From the IMG/VR virus record IMGVR_UViG_3300020470_000072, positions 1 to 37,660 of that record: 37,660 bases of DNA. The stretch is one strand, 5' to 3'. Positions within the stretch are counted from its first letter, which is position 1. Each line of letters begins with the position of its first letter. Below the pieces are notes generated by a model. It did no database searches. It saw only the letters and a program-made list of their open reading frames with translations, and had not been told where the DNA came from. Positions 1-7,091 of this stretch are shown in pieces. This DNA is from a virus. The position numbers and the translations under genes are program-made.

Positions 1-1
1 C

Positions 2-247
2 GATGACACGCTTGAGATGACTAACGAGAATTGTGTGCTTCGTCTTTTCAACAAGATAGGGCACAAGGTTCAGACGTTCGGCTTTGAGATGAGCAAAGCC
101 CGTGGGCGTGAAATTGTCGAGTTTTACACAGAGCGACAGGCTGAGCTGGATGCCACAACCGGTATCGCCGCTCGGCTCGACGCCACGCTCGAACTGAATC
201 TTGAGAATTTAGTCACTGAGGAAACGGAGGATGTTGACTGGGTTTAA
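2..247 (+). CDS. Hypothetical protein, probably cut by the left edge
   Basis: The reading frame is open from the first bases of the window to the stop at 247. The first ATG is at 17, but no good ribosome binding site precedes it, and the in-frame codons before it are open, so the gene probably starts outside the window. From the ATG it gives 76 residues, rich in Glu and Leu, ending in an acidic tail (TEETEDVDW). No family was recognised. It reads in the same direction as the replication genes that follow after a 122-base gap, so it is probably the end of another early gene. Confidence 0.6.
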   Translation, partial: DDTLEMTNENCVLRLFNKIGHKVQTFGFEMSKARGREIVEFYTERQAELDATTGIAARLDATLELNLENLVTEETEDVDWV

Positions 248-292
248 TGTCCCACCCCATCGATAGCGTCTTTTAACTTTCCCGGAACGGGG

Positions 293-331
293 CGAAAAAA
301 GAGTGAAGGGCCGTTGTAGCGGCCCTCACTC
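293..331 (-). terminator. Strong hairpin with U-tract, oriented as a minus-strand terminator
   Basis: GAGTGA + GGGCCG (301-306, 308-313) pair with CGGCCC + TCACTC (320-331) around the loop TTGTAG, with one bulged A at 307. The stem has 12 base pairs. An A-tract (295-300) lies just left of it, so on the minus strand the hairpin is followed by TTTTTT, the classic factor-independent layout. On the plus strand no T-run follows. No minus-strand gene is seen nearby, so it would stop leftward antisense transcription, or it acts as a structured leader for the plus-strand operon. Confidence 0.65.
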
Positions 332-369
332 CTAGCCCCCGAAGGGACTCCCACGAGAAGGACAATTGA

Positions 370-906
370 ATGCCCCACTCAGGCAAAACACTACCGCTAA
401 TGAACCGTTGTTGGCGTGACCACGTAACCAAAGCACTAAAAGAAGACCAAGACGCTTCGCCGGAAGCTGTCAGCGAGTTACTACGCAGACACGTCTCTAT
501 TGAGGATCTGACTAAAGGACCGCTGTATGAGCGGGTCATGACTCTCAGCCACTTAGGGTTTAGCCCTCAGCAGATAGCTGAAGCTCTACTGCAAACCGAA
601 GAACAAGTTCATTACGTTCTACGTGCTGCCCGCTCCGACACTTGGAAAATTATTGACGAGCACCTTGACGGGTACACCGCTCACGAGATCGCCAAACGCA
701 CCTCATTTTCACCCACCTATGTGTACAAGATTCTGAAGAAGTACCAATTTCAACCGAACGTGCGCAGAGCACCGGAACTTAACTCCCGGCAAGAGGAAAA
801 CATTCTCCGTCGGTGGCGAGATGGCGAGCCTTACCGTTCGATCTCGAAGAACACTGGTGCGACTGTTGCCCAGGTCAAATATTTGATTAAGAAGCGTGCC
901 CGATGA
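370..906 (+). CDS. Putative DNA-binding protein with three helix-turn-helix units
   Basis: This 178-residue protein starts at an ATG with a good ribosome binding site (GAGAAGGA, about 355-362). Three short helix-turn-helix-like units can be read: residues about 63-88 (FSPQQIAEALLQTEEQV), 101-124 (YTAHEIAKRTSFSPTYVYKI) and 144-178 (PYRSISKNTGATVAQVKYLI). Each has the pattern of a helix, a short turn and a basic or aromatic recognition helix, and each resembles the resolvase/sigma-4 style of HTH. It is the first full gene of the rightward module and overlaps the next gene by 4 bases. A regulatory or origin-binding role is possible. No specific family was recognised, so the function is inferred only from the HTH patterns. 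Confidence 0.75.
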   Translation: MPHSGKTLPLMNRCWRDHVTKALKEDQDASPEAVSELLRRHVSIEDLTKGPLYERVMTLSHLGFSPQQIAEALLQTEEQVHYVLRAARSDTWKIIDEHLDGYTAHEIAKRTSFSPTYVYKILKKYQFQPNVRRAPELNSRQEENILRRWRDGEPYRSISKNTGATVAQVKYLIKKRAR

Positions 907-1754
907 AGAAGATGCGCCAGTCGACTATCGGCACAGCCCAGATCTGCGCTCACCGCCTGACCTACGACCTTGACCCCCGTATTCCCTATTCGTCTGGAGT
1001 GGTAAGGGCCATCGGTACAGCCATACATGCCGGTCACGAGGCGTACTACCAGCATCGTAAAGAGACAGGCGAGTTCGTTACGAACATACGTCCATGGATC
1101 GAACGGGCGTTAGACGTGTTCCAGGGCGAGATCGACCGTGCCGGTGATCGTTTCAACTGGCAGTTTCAACCTAAGAAAGCTCGCTCTGACGAAATCATTC
1201 TGAACTTTGAAGAAGCCGCAATGAAGATCGGTTCAGCAATCTCCTTCTACCACCAGAATGAGCACTACTGGGACGGTGGCTACGAGGTACTCGGCATCGA
1301 GGAGCAGTTCGACTTGCCTTGGGAAGGCCGGGAGGACTGGGTGAGGCACGGAACGATCGACCTCATCTTGCGGGAAACTAATACCGGAGACGTGATCCTC
1401 TGCGACCACAAAAACTCGTTAGCTAAACCTCGAGCTGATAAATACCGGGCATACAAAACACCTCAAGCCGCTTACTACCTGGGAGTGTTCCACGAATTAG
1501 GTCTGGCTGAACCAGACGCCAACCTCAGATTCGTTTACGACGTAATCGCATTAGACGGACCAACGTTCCACCGCATCGAGGAACCACGCTCCGAGACACA
1601 GATCGCTGCCACGAAACTCCAGTCGGAGATGCTGGCAGACCTCATCGATGCCGGAGGCCCATACCTCCCTAACACTGAATCATTTCTCTGCTCACAGGCT
1701 TACTGCGACCACTGGGATATCTGTCCCTTTGGTGCAGCCCTTCGAGCGTCTTAG
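903..1754 (+). CDS. Cas4/RecB-like PD-(D/E)XK exonuclease with Fe-S cysteines
   Basis: The 283 residues carry the complete RecB-family nuclease signature: a GTAIHAGHE motif (His42), Glu133, Asp153 in GTIDLI, Asp168-x-Lys170 in LCDHK, and Gln188-x-x-Tyr191. Cys15 near the N-terminus and Cys263, Cys268 and Cys274 near the C-terminus match the one-plus-three cysteine layout of [4Fe-4S] nucleases such as Cas4 and AddB. Family members are metal-dependent exonucleases that act on DNA ends. Phage versions commonly sit beside replication genes and are thought to support recombination or replication. The ATG overlaps the end of the upstream HTH gene. No cas1 or repeat array is nearby, so this is a phage recombination enzyme rather than part of a CRISPR system. 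Confidence 0.88.
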   Translation: MKKMRQSTIGTAQICAHRLTYDLDPRIPYSSGVVRAIGTAIHAGHEAYYQHRKETGEFVTNIRPWIERALDVFQGEIDRAGDRFNWQFQPKKARSDEIILNFEEAAMKIGSAISFYHQNEHYWDGGYEVLGIEEQFDLPWEGREDWVRHGTIDLILRETNTGDVILCDHKNSLAKPRADKYRAYKTPQAAYYLGVFHELGLAEPDANLRFVYDVIALDGPTFHRIEEPRSETQIAATKLQSEMLADLIDAGGPYLPNTESFLCSQAYCDHWDICPFGAALRAS

Positions 1755-1776
1755 ATCCCACGAAAAGGAAACCAAT

Positions 1777-2358
1777 ATGAATACCAAAGACCTATCCATA
1801 GTCACGCAAGTGGCAGGCAAGATTGCTGCTGATGTTGTGCAGTCGGACACAGCTATAGCTGCTGTTCGAGATGGTGTGTTTGCTGAAATCACGGAAACTG
1901 TTCTGTGTTCTCTGCTTGACGCCATGGACGTCAGTACCACTACTGCTCCTGTTGTGCAGCTAGCACCAGAAGCTCAAGCTCAGGATGCTGCTGTACAGAA
2001 CGTGTTGAATCAGTTCGACGGGGCATTCGTTACCAATGACGAGACGTCAGTTGATTACCAGCCGAGCCCTCCGACTCAGATCCATCCAAAGTCCAGCATG
2101 ATTGAAATGCTTGAGGACGCTCTGTTCCACAACCCAGACAACTGGAAAGTGTGGGATACCGAGAAAGCGTCAATGAACGGTGGCAGCTCCCCCGACATCA
2201 CCCACGAAACACTGAAGCAAGAAGGCAACAACTACAAAGTTGGCATCTTCATGGTCTCTCGCTATGCCGGTCAGTCCGCTCCTGAGTGGGCATGGTCAAA
2301 GCTCGGCAAGCAAAGCCAGTACGCCGCACTATTGGCTGCAGGGAAAATTACTGCCTGA
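1777..2358 (+). CDS. Hypothetical protein between exonuclease and helicase
   Basis: I chose the ATG at 1777 because AAAAGGAA (1763-1770) precedes it at normal spacing; a longer frame from 1648 would overlap the exonuclease heavily. The product has 193 residues. The first half is Ala/Val-rich and probably helical. A linker follows (residues about 70-110, rich in Gln, Asp and Pro). The C-terminal third is more conserved-looking, with many aromatic residues (NPDNWKVWDTEK, PEWAWSKLGKQS). No family was recognised. Its position between a nuclease and the replicative helicase suggests a DNA-binding or helicase-accessory role, but that is context only. Confidence 0.75.
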   Translation: MNTKDLSIVTQVAGKIAADVVQSDTAIAAVRDGVFAEITETVLCSLLDAMDVSTTTAPVVQLAPEAQAQDAAVQNVLNQFDGAFVTNDETSVDYQPSPPTQIHPKSSMIEMLEDALFHNPDNWKVWDTEKASMNGGSSPDITHETLKQEGNNYKVGIFMVSRYAGQSAPEWAWSKLGKQSQYAALLAAGKITA

Positions 2359-3221
2359 TGCTTCGAGCCCTCCCTGAAGTAAAGGAGGAGCTGTACAAGT
2401 GGGCTACCTCGGACATTGTCCGAGTTCCGCTTGGCTACTCCTTCTTCGACGATCGCACACAAGGTGGCATGGCCCCAGGCCAAGTCATGATTCTCCTCGC
2501 CCGCACCGGCGTAGGCAAAACATGGTTCCTTATAAATGTCGCTGCGAATAACCCTGACGTTCCGACCGTCTTCTTCTCACTGGAGATGCATGGCCGCTAC
2601 ATCTTGGAAAGGTTGTCGAGCTGCTACACGGGAACGGCCACAACAACAATTGAAAAGACGATGCGTGAACACGGCAAGTGTTCCGCTATCGAGATGACCA
2701 GTGTTTCCCTCCCTCTTCTGGTCATCGAAGATGAGCCTGACCTCGGCCTCGGGGACATGACCGAGGTCCTTAACGATTACGAGTCTCGTTTAGGTGCCCG
2801 ACCGAGGTTGGTGCTCATCGATTACTTAGAGCTGGTGCGAACGTGGGGGGACAGCCAGATGGACTCCGTGCAAGGCATGGCTCGAGCAATGAAGAACTTC
2901 GCTCGAGAGAATGACTGCTGTGTCATAGTCCTTCATCAAGTTAAGCGTGGCGACCACAACGCTGGCCACCGACCGCTCGACTTGACTGACGGAAAGTTCG
3001 GCGGCGAAGAATCCGCTGACTATGTGGTCGGCATGTACAAGCCAAGTCTTGATCCCAACATCTCTCAGAAGATGCGGGACTACATGGAGAACGACATCAG
3101 GTTGCAGTTCTTGAAAACTCGAACTGGCGGCGGTATCCACCCGGACGGAGTTCAGCATCACTGGGATCCGAAGACGGGAAAGATCACCAGACCACTGGTT
3201 CAAGATCAGCTCGAATTATGA
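2358..3221 (+). CDS. DnaB-like replicative helicase (RecA-fold ATPase core)
   Basis: The 287-residue protein is a RecA-fold ATPase of the DnaB type. It has Walker A ARTGVGKT (residues 48-55), the DnaB-style FFSLEM (72-77), Walker B LVLIDY (151-156), the sensor-like VIVLHQVKR (189-197), and a C-terminal LKTRTG (252-257) like the K-x-R-x-G arginine-finger region of DnaB. It would unwind DNA at the fork as a ring. The N-terminal primase-interacting domain of cellular DnaB is missing, which is common in phage versions. The start chosen is the ATG at 2358, which overlaps the previous stop as TGATG; a longer frame exists upstream but lies inside the preceding gene. The primase gene follows closely, matching a helicase-primase pair. 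Confidence 0.9.
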   Translation: MLRALPEVKEELYKWATSDIVRVPLGYSFFDDRTQGGMAPGQVMILLARTGVGKTWFLINVAANNPDVPTVFFSLEMHGRYILERLSSCYTGTATTTIEKTMREHGKCSAIEMTSVSLPLLVIEDEPDLGLGDMTEVLNDYESRLGARPRLVLIDYLELVRTWGDSQMDSVQGMARAMKNFARENDCCVIVLHQVKRGDHNAGHRPLDLTDGKFGGEESADYVVGMYKPSLDPNISQKMRDYMENDIRLQFLKTRTGGGIHPDGVQHHWDPKTGKITRPLVQDQLEL

Positions 3222-3303
3222 CGAAATTCCAAGGTCCTAGGGGTAGGGGCGAATGCTGTAAAGCCCTTAGACGGCTTCCTGTGCGGAGCAAAAAGGGGTA
3301 ATT

Positions 3304-3510
3304 ATGGAAAAACCTGCTTCTGTGAGCCATGTTGGCGATGACATACAACTTTGGCTGGAAATAGGACAACAGTCTGGGTGGTGTGGGGAAGTGACCTGCG
3401 GTACCCACGACGGACCTGAACTAACCGAATCGGAATACGACTCGATGGTCGAGTACGACGATCCATGCATTCCGATCGTTCGCATCTTTGTGCCGGAGGA
3501 CATGAAATGA
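3304..3510 (+). CDS. Small acidic hypothetical protein
   Basis: This 68-residue protein starts at an ATG preceded by AAGGGG at good spacing and overlaps the primase start by four bases (ATGA). It is acidic, with about 15 Asp/Glu, and has two cysteines in a short GWCGEVTCG segment and a third near the end. No family was recognised. The 82-base gap before it holds only a weak AAGCC/GGCTT hairpin. Its place between helicase and primase suggests a small replication accessory protein, which is inference. Confidence 0.7.
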   Translation: MEKPASVSHVGDDIQLWLEIGQQSGWCGEVTCGTHDGPELTESEYDSMVEYDDPCIPIVRIFVPEDMK

Positions 3511-4433
3511 GAAACGAACGCCTTAACGACATTCGAGACCGCATTAAAGGCAGTATGTCAATGAACGAAGTGCTCGACCTGCTTGGGATGGAACCACCAA
3601 ACCGTGCAAACAAGATTCGTTCGCTCTCGAATCCGGGTGAACGTACACCGTCACTGCATGTTTATGAGAACAACTGGCACGACTACTCGACCGGCGAAGG
3701 CGGAGATGTCATCCAGTTCTATCAGTCAGCTACGGGGTGCTCGTACATGGAAGCGCTCGAGCGTTTAAGCGGTGAGCGCACCAACCCTCTCAAAGTAAAG
3801 AAACGTCCAGCTCCTCAACGAAAACTCGAGAACTTGAACAATGCGTTTGTCAACGAACCAGAAGCATCGCCTGCCGGATATCGAAGAGCTGAAGAGTTCG
3901 TGGCAAAGAAATGGCCCTACGTCCAGCTTGACGATCTGTTGGGTTTCGACGTCAAGGTCACCGAAACAGAGCTGTGGACACCACACAAGGACGCTTCTGG
4001 AATCATCCGAGGGATAAAGCGACGCAACACAAAGACAGGAGACAAATACTCAGTCACTGGGTCGACGTTTACCTGTGAGCCGTATCGAGTTCGGCACCTT
4101 CTCGACACACCTCTAGCTGTCCTAGTTGAAGGTGAGTCCGATCTGTGGTGTATGGAGGTGTGGCTCCGTAAGAACGGTTGGCAGTACAAGGCGTTCGCAT
4201 ACGCCCTTCCTTCTGGAGCTGCAACTTGGCGAGATGAATGGAAAGAGCTATTCGTTCGACACAACCACACGTTTATTTGCCTCGACGACGATGACGCTGG
4301 TCGAGCAGCCACAAAGAAGATCGCTAGCGAGCTGCAGAACGCCACGTCAGTGTGCCCACCTGGAGGTCGAGTAGCTGAAGCCATTGAGACCGCTGACGAG
4401 TGGTTGGCTCCGGTAATGGAGCTGGTGCTCTGA
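3507..4433 (+). CDS. TOPRIM-domain DNA primase with a cysteine-less zinc-finger-like N-terminus
   Basis: I chose the ATG at 3507 (GGAGGA at 3495-3500 upstream; ATGA overlap with the previous stop), giving 308 residues. The N-terminal region (about 39-90) follows the outline of the CHC2 zinc-binding domain of DnaG-type primases: RTPSLHVYENNW, then STGEGGDVIQFYQ, then SYMEALERL. However, the zinc ligands are replaced (HDYSTGE stands where family members have a C-x2-C). The TOPRIM domain is intact: VEGESD with Glu208, and LDDDDAG with Asp260 and Asp262, which bind metal for RNA primer synthesis. It would work with the DnaB-like helicase two genes upstream. No helicase domain is fused. Confidence 0.85.
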   Translation: MRNERLNDIRDRIKGSMSMNEVLDLLGMEPPNRANKIRSLSNPGERTPSLHVYENNWHDYSTGEGGDVIQFYQSATGCSYMEALERLSGERTNPLKVKKRPAPQRKLENLNNAFVNEPEASPAGYRRAEEFVAKKWPYVQLDDLLGFDVKVTETELWTPHKDASGIIRGIKRRNTKTGDKYSVTGSTFTCEPYRVRHLLDTPLAVLVEGESDLWCMEVWLRKNGWQYKAFAYALPSGAATWRDEWKELFVRHNHTFICLDDDDAGRAATKKIASELQNATSVCPPGGRVAEAIETADEWLAPVMELVL

Positions 4434-4780
4434 TGTGGATCTATCTTTGGTTGTTGCTCGACTGGACCGGATACCACGCAGAGCCCCCGCATAGCGAGAT
4501 TCCCGCTGTCGTCGAGGAGTACTTCGGTGAGGAGACATCCAGAGCACTAGGCGTCTTCTGGTGTGAGTCATTACACCGACCTACCGCCGTGTCTCGCACA
4601 GATGACCACGGTGTGGCTCAATTGTCTGACTGGTACTGGGGGTCAGAAGCCTTCGGTGAGCGGTGGGACCATGTTTATGAGATTCGACCCAATATTGCTA
4701 TGGCGTTCGACATCTGGAAATGGGGCGAAAAACGCTTTTCGGACGGGTGGGTCCTTTGGTCGTGTGGACGTATGACTTAG
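4433..4780 (+). CDS. Lysozyme/transglycosylase-like endolysin candidate
   Basis: The 115-residue protein starts at 4433 (TGATG overlap with the primase stop, GGAG at 4418-4421). Residues about 37-70 look like the catalytic block of the soluble lytic transglycosylase/goose lysozyme family: GVFWCES with candidate catalytic Glu45, then TAVSRTDDHGVAQLSDW, which resembles the usual A-x-S-x-x-x-x-x-G-x-x-Q-I stretch. A later FDIWKWG and WVLWSCGR match the helical and W-S end of that fold. The first nine residues are hydrophobic (WIYLWLLL), so a short export or anchor signal is possible, though no basic residues precede it. It sits among replication genes, far from the holin-like gene at 8579-8782. 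The small size and weak similarity leave some doubt. Confidence 0.65.
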   Translation: MWIYLWLLLDWTGYHAEPPHSEIPAVVEEYFGEETSRALGVFWCESLHRPTAVSRTDDHGVAQLSDWYWGSEAFGERWDHVYEIRPNIAMAFDIWKWGEKRFSDGWVLWSCGRMT

Positions 4781-4821
4781 ATTCCACCATTGGGCTAAAT
4801 GTCACCTTTAGGTTCATATGT

Positions 4822-5148
4822 ATGAGCAAGGCGAGAGCTAAAGGCACCAAATTTGAGAACGAAGTTCTCGCTGGGCTCAAACATATTTGGCCCGACGTTG
4901 ACCGGGCTAAAGCCGGTAACCCATCAAACGACTTTCATGGCACCCCTTTCCCTGTCGAGGCTAAGCACAGGAAAAGGTGGGAAATCCCTGAATGGGTTCG
5001 TCGCATACGTGTGGCAGCCGGAGGTAACAACCAGTGGGCGTTGGTTGTTGCTTCCGGTGACCGGCGCAAATCTGACTCATCGACACTCATGATTGTCGAC
5101 TGGGAGTTCGGGCAACAGCTCTTGGAAGCGTGGGACGAATGGTCATAG
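4822..5148 (+). CDS. Holliday junction resolvase-like PD-(D/E)XK nuclease
   Basis: I used the ATG at 4822 (MSKARAKG), since the longer frame from 4720 overlaps the lysozyme-like gene. The 108 residues show the small archaeal-type resolvase pattern: an N-terminal basic KARAKGTKFENEV with Glu12, then SNDFHG with Asp37, then VEAKHR with Glu46 and Lys48, followed by a helix (EIPEWVRRIR) and a beta strand WALVVASGDR. This is the E...D...ExK core of PD-(D/E)XK nucleases. Family members cut branched DNA, such as Holliday junctions formed during phage replication. It ends ten bases inside the next nuclease gene. A VRR-type nuclease is the main alternative. Confidence 0.78.
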   Translation: MSKARAKGTKFENEVLAGLKHIWPDVDRAKAGNPSNDFHGTPFPVEAKHRKRWEIPEWVRRIRVAAGGNNQWALVVASGDRRKSDSSTLMIVDWEFGQQLLEAWDEWS

Positions 5149-5681
5149 CACGAACACAAGCACAGAAGCGTCACGACTTCGCTAACGCACGAGAATACGA
5201 AGAGTATGTTGCCGAGCGTCTCGGCGTGACGTGTCACACCAGGTTCAACTCTGTCGACGATCTCGACATCTGGATACCGGGGTTCTTCGTTGAAGTGAAA
5301 GAGAAGAACCAGCACTTCGGGAAACGGTGGCACATTCTCCCTGACGTAATAGAAGAAAATCTCTTTATCGTTGATGAGCTGACAGTACGCAAAGCATTGC
5401 GCTGGTACCCAGAGGTGTTCTATCTCCTGAAAGACAATGTGGGTGACCCTACCGGCCCCCGACTGTTCCTTGTTCCTATCTGGGAGCTGATAGCAGTCGA
5501 ACGTGAACGAGTTGACCGAGTCGGACAGACCGGTCACTTGAAAGGTAAATGGGTTCTCGACTTGTCCAAATTCATGCGTATTCAAGATGAATCGGACATT
5601 CCTCAGATAGCATTGTCAATGTTGACCAGTCAAGCTTGGAAGAAGTCTGAGTGTCTTGGCGGGGAAGCAAGTCAGGTTTGA
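5139..5681 (+). CDS. Second PD-(D/E)XK-like nuclease
   Basis: The ATG at 5139 gives 180 residues and overlaps the end of the previous gene; GGAAG (5124-5128) lies at a usable distance. A GTG at 5130 is an alternative start. The core motif is DDLDIW followed by VEVKEK: Asp41 and/or Asp43, Glu52 and Lys54, a PD-(D/E)XK arrangement, with an earlier helix containing YEEYVAERLG. The region after it (HILPDVIEENLFIVDE) and a later LFLVPIWEL strand fit the rest of the fold. The substrate is unknown. Two different nucleases of this fold in tandem suggest DNA processing, recombination or host DNA breakdown. Confidence 0.72.
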   Translation: MVIARTQAQKRHDFANAREYEEYVAERLGVTCHTRFNSVDDLDIWIPGFFVEVKEKNQHFGKRWHILPDVIEENLFIVDELTVRKALRWYPEVFYLLKDNVGDPTGPRLFLVPIWELIAVERERVDRVGQTGHLKGKWVLDLSKFMRIQDESDIPQIALSMLTSQAWKKSECLGGEASQV

Positions 5682-5682
5682 G

Positions 5683-6222
5683 ATGCACGGAAAACTCATT
5701 GGGCTCGGTTGTCGAGCACAAGTCGGCAAAGACACTGCAGCAGCAGCATTAGGTTTTCCTCGTTTAGCTTTTGCTGACAGTGTCAGAGCGTTAGCTCAAC
5801 GCATCGACCCCTATGTAAATGACTTTGGTTTACGTCTGTCTGATGCTGTTGAACGGCTCGGATGGGAAGGAGCGAAAGTCGAGATCGATGAGGTTCGTCG
5901 ACTATTACAAGAGCTGGGTAGTGGCGCTCGAGACTTGATTAGCACTCGAGTTTGGGTCGACCCGATTATCAGCTACGCCCAAGACCAGATGCTGCAGGGT
6001 GAAAGCGTCGTCATCAGCGACGTCCGATTCCCTAACGAAGCAAATGCCATCCGCTCTGCCGGAGGCATTCTTATTCGCATCGACCGCCCAGACGTTCCAC
6101 GTCTTGACCACCCGACCGAAAACGCCCTCGATGACTTCGACTTTGATCATGTCATCGATAACAGCGGCACCGTAGAGGAACTCTGCGATGCCGTAAGGGC
6201 GATCGTCGGCAGTGGCTCGTGA
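5683..6222 (+). CDS. Deoxynucleoside monophosphate kinase
   Basis: The 179-residue product has a P-loop GLGCRAQVGKDTAA (residues 7-20, Lys16), the LAFADSVR segment (28-35) and SDVRFPNEA (112-120), all typical of phage dNMP kinases of the T4 gp1 type. A polar C-terminal block with DHPTENALDD is also family-like. The enzyme phosphorylates dNMPs to dNDPs with ATP, feeding DNA synthesis. I chose the ATG at 5683, just after the previous stop; a TTG at 5656 would extend the protein by nine residues into the preceding gene. It lies between nuclease genes and a sigma-like gene in the same operon. Confidence 0.85.
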   Translation: MHGKLIGLGCRAQVGKDTAAAALGFPRLAFADSVRALAQRIDPYVNDFGLRLSDAVERLGWEGAKVEIDEVRRLLQELGSGARDLISTRVWVDPIISYAQDQMLQGESVVISDVRFPNEANAIRSAGGILIRIDRPDVPRLDHPTENALDDFDFDHVIDNSGTVEELCDAVRAIVGSGS

Positions 6223-6475
6223 GATACCTGTAGATCCAGAGCACCTAGCTCGTCGCCCAGCATCCGAATCACAACGCAGTGAAGAGCACGAAACTCTCAT
6301 TGACGCTGTCGAAGAACTGCCAGAACTAGAGCGTTCCGTTGTTGAACTACTCATTTGGGGTGGTTTAACAAAGGTCGAAGCAGCAGAAATGCTCGGCATC
6401 TCTCGATCGTACGTTCACAAACTATGGAGACGGGCTCGTGTCCTTCTTAAAGACCAGTTGTCAAACAATTACTGA
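6212..6475 (+). CDS. Sigma-70 region 4-like HTH protein
   Basis: The 87 residues start at a GTG that overlaps the end of the kinase gene by 11 bases. Residues about 36-80 read as sigma factor region 4: LPELERSVVELLIWGGLTKVEAAEMLGIS, then SYVHKLWRRARVLL. The helix-turn-helix is at about 51-73. Regions 1 to 3 of a sigma factor are absent, so it is not a complete sigma. It could be an RNA polymerase-recruiting regulator, an anti-sigma-like or HTH transcription factor that switches phage promoters. It is one of two HTH proteins in the early module. Confidence 0.72.
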   Translation: MAREIPVDPEHLARRPASESQRSEEHETLIDAVEELPELERSVVELLIWGGLTKVEAAEMLGISRSYVHKLWRRARVLLKDQLSNNY

Positions 6476-6704
6476 ATGGGGGCGCTGCAAGCAGCGACCT
6501 CGGCACGATTCACAGTGGTGCAGCTACCACTATGGCGCTGCCCAGATTGCTGACTTCAGGCACGACTCTTATTACCACCGCAAGATAGCTTTGGGTCTTC
6601 TCCGCTCGAGTCATGACATTCTCTCAGCTACTGAAATTGACGCTCTCTTCAAGGGGCGAACGAGGAACGACGGTAGACGCACCGATTTGTACACGATCTT
6701 GTAA
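6438..6704 (+). CDS. Small Cys/His-rich protein, possible zinc binder
   Basis: This 88-residue frame starts at a GTG with GGAGA (6426-6430) seven bases upstream and overlaps the preceding gene by 38 bases. There is no other usable start nearby. Cys8, Cys17, Cys28 and His31 (pattern C-x8-C-x10-C-x2-H, including QWCSYH) could bind one zinc ion. The rest is basic and helical (HRKIALGLLRSSHD) and ends with RTRNDGRRTDLY. No named family was recognised. Its overlap with the sigma-like gene suggests translational coupling. Confidence 0.68.
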   Translation: MSFLKTSCQTITEWGRCKQRPRHDSQWCSYHYGAAQIADFRHDSYYHRKIALGLLRSSHDILSATEIDALFKGRTRNDGRRTDLYTIL

Positions 6705-7000
6705 TGGAGGGGTTCACCGATCAGGGTGACCCAGCCGAACTCGGGTTTACCACCATGATGACGTTAGGTAAAGACGGTGAGCTGACGTCGGTTCACCGGA
6801 TACCCAACGAGCAGTTTGTTCACACCTGCGACGAAGATGGGAAATGCATCTGCGGACCTCAAGTAATTATCAACGTCATGCAGATGGGGCCGCTACCAAT
6901 GGTTCAACATCAGCCTCTCTACAAGGCGTACTACGAAGAATACGGAGACGATGACGAGGGACTCGACATCCCGTATTTCGACCTCGACGACGAAGATTGA
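6704..7000 (+). CDS. Acidic hypothetical protein
   Basis: This 98-residue protein starts at an ATG that shares bases with the previous stop (TAATG) and has no clear ribosome binding site, so coupling is likely. The C-terminus is strongly acidic (YGDDDEGLDIP, DLDDED). It has a CDEDGKCICG cluster with three cysteines in the middle (about residues 42-50), which could bind a metal, and a Met-rich stretch after it. No family was recognised. It is the last gene before the integrase control region. Confidence 0.68.
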   Translation: MEGFTDQGDPAELGFTTMMTLGKDGELTSVHRIPNEQFVHTCDEDGKCICGPQVIINVMQMGPLPMVQHQPLYKAYYEEYGDDDEGLDIPYFDLDDED

Positions 7001-7091
7001 CTAGCGTAGGAATGTAAACTTCGGTATAGTCGATTTCAGTCGGTTGTTCCTGCATGTGAATTACCATGTTGACTGTCACCGGCTGTAAACT
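6997..7091 (+). repeat. Duplicated TTGACT...TGTAAACT element upstream of the integrase
   Basis: TTGACT at 6997-7002 with TGTAAACT at 7013-7020 is repeated as TTGACT at 7069-7074 with TGTAAACT at 7084-7091. The two inner gaps are 10 and 9 bases. The first copy overlaps the stop codon of the preceding gene. Such a pair could be a regulator's operator or two related promoters. The rest of the 129-base gap holds no gene. Confidence 0.45.

Noticed and set aside
903-1754. Part of a CRISPR-Cas system because of the Cas4-like fold
   Set aside because: No repeat-spacer array, cas1 or cas2 is present in the window, and the neighbours are replication genes.
1648-1776. Upstream extension of the gene that starts at 1777
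   Set aside because: The extension would lie inside the exonuclease gene in another frame, while AAAAGGAA sits directly before the ATG at 1777.
4720-4821. Longer form of the resolvase-like protein starting at 4720
   Set aside because: It would overlap the lysozyme-like gene by 60 bases and adds residues unlike the nuclease family. The ATG at 4822 begins with a typical basic SKARAKG.
5905-6399. Minus-strand 164-residue frame opposite the kinase and sigma-like genes
   Set aside because: The plus strand has the P-loop, SDVRFPNEA and region 4 motifs; the minus-strand product is a Ser/Arg-rich antisense reading.
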